Source of the DNA: Allobosea sp039673065
Lineage (GTDB): Bacteria; Pseudomonadota; Alphaproteobacteria; Rhizobiales; Beijerinckiaceae
NCBI RefSeq assembly: GCF_039673065.1
Contig: NZ_JBDJKW010000011.1
Span: 62,001 to 126,000 of the forward strand
Length of the DNA: 64,000 bases
Direction: 5' to 3'
Within the stretch, counting starts at the first letter, position 1. Each line of letters opens with the position of its first letter. This document shows positions 63,719 to 64,000 of this stretch, piece after piece. The notes beneath the pieces were generated by a model. The model was not told the DNA's origin. It saw nothing but the letters and a program-made list of their open reading frames with translations, and ran no database searches. The position numbers and the translations under genes are program-made.

Positions 63719-64000
63719 GCCTGCGCGGCCGCCGGTGCCTTCAAGGCCTCGCGCACGGCCGCAATGATGTAGTCCTGCGTCGCCTCGTCGAGATAGGGAT
63801 GCATCGGCAGCGAGACGACCTCCTGCGAGGCACGCTCCGATACCGGCAGCCCGTTCCCGGCGACGGGATAGTCCTTGTAGGCGGTCTGCTGGTGCAGCGG
63901 CTTGGGATAATAGATCGCGGTTGGCACGCCCTTCTCCTTGAGCGCGGCCTGGAAGGCGTCGCGCCGGGCGGCGTCGATGCGCAGCGTGTACTGGGCCCAG
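63715..64000 (-). CDS. DegT/DnrJ/EryC1/StrS aminotransferase (WbpE-like), C-terminal part only
   Basis: The last 94 codons of a PLP-dependent sugar aminotransferase; the rest lies beyond position 64000. WAQYTLRIDAARRDAFQAAL, GVPTAIYYPKPLHQQTAYKD, ERASQEVVSLPMHPYLDEA and TQDYIIAAVREAL match the C-terminus of the WbpE/WlbC group. WbpE converts UDP-3-keto-GlcNAcA into UDP-GlcNAc3NA. This supports a 2,3-diamino-uronic acid pathway with the WbpI-like epimerase. The end overlaps the next gene by ATGA. Confidence 0.9.
   Translation of the reverse strand, partial: WAQYTLRIDAARRDAFQAALKEKGVPTAIYYPKPLHQQTAYKDYPVAGNGLPVSERASQEVVSLPMHPYLDEATQDYIIAAVREALKAPAAAQA

Overview
The window is high-GC, densely packed bacterial DNA. 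Many of its genes are joined by ATGA, GTGA or TGATG overlaps. Family content points to an alphaproteobacterium of the Hyphomicrobiales (Rhizobiales), possibly Bosea- or Methylobacterium-like: fused ABC transporter subunits, a LivJHMGF-type importer, a DUF2793 protein, an SxtJ/DUF5989/carbamoyltransferase cassette and GTCATTCCGGGGC-type intergenic inverted repeats. This placement is inference from gene content; there is no rRNA or tRNA in the window to confirm it.

Left part, 1-24.3 kb (almost all minus strand), is uptake and catabolism. It holds a partial DMT exporter, an M20 deacylase and a Dpp-like peptide importer (binding protein, two permeases, one double ATPase). Next come a phosphonate-type importer (PhnD, PhnC and a fused double PhnE) and an Fbp/putrescine-like importer (binding protein, double permease, ATPase). 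A BKACE (DUF849) beta-keto acid cleavage enzyme and a 3-hydroxyacyl-CoA-type dehydrogenase follow, then a Liv-type importer in which LivM, LivG and LivF are one 841-residue chain. A divergent GntR/FCD regulator, with a perfect 12-bp palindrome just ahead of its start, and an SDR close this part.

Right part, 24.4-64 kb, is a large cell-surface polysaccharide (O-antigen or capsule) locus. It starts with SxtJ-like, DUF5989 and carbamoyltransferase genes and a DUF2793 gene split by an in-frame amber codon. Then come a glutamine amidotransferase of the asparagine synthase type and three successive NAD-dependent SDR epimerase/dehydratases, an order reminiscent of Bordetella wbmEFGH, and a glycosyltransferase. 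A minus-strand block carries HisF-like, HisH-like, CysNC, CysD and a WbpI/WecB-like 2-epimerase. A plus-strand block starts with a winged-helix regulator. It continues with a membrane-anchored glycosyltransferase-like protein, Wzm, a zinc-ribbon methyltransferase, Wzt with a C-terminal domain, a sulfotransferase, a second methyltransferase and an SGNH hydrolase. It ends with a second asparagine-synthase-like amidotransferase, a 1232-residue double glycosyltransferase, another membrane-anchored glycosyltransferase, two tandem WbpG/PseA-like N-acetyl sugar amidotransferases and a soluble glycosyltransferase. Two more glycosyltransferases and the end of a WbpE-like aminotransferase lie on the minus strand at the right edge.

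Read together (inference), the right part builds a polysaccharide rich in 2,3-diamino-uronic acids and exports it through an ABC (Wzm/Wzt) pathway. Its genes could add amidine (WbpG + HisH/HisF), uronamide (asparagine synthase-like), carbamoyl, sulfate (PAPS from CysDNC plus a sulfotransferase) and methyl groups. The most unusual element is a family of three proteins in which an 8-helix membrane module is fused to a GT4-type glycosyltransferase. One copy has lost the usual active-site residues and sits directly before wzm; another carries a second glycosyltransferase-like domain at its N-terminus.

No gap between genes exceeds about 280 bases. The larger gaps (7291-7510, 15404-15611, 17525-17720, 21130-21325, 30403-30679, 36447-36646, 39406-39680, 40728-40978, 58468-58738) hold hairpins, inverted repeats or operator-like sites where listed, and otherwise nothing I can recognise.
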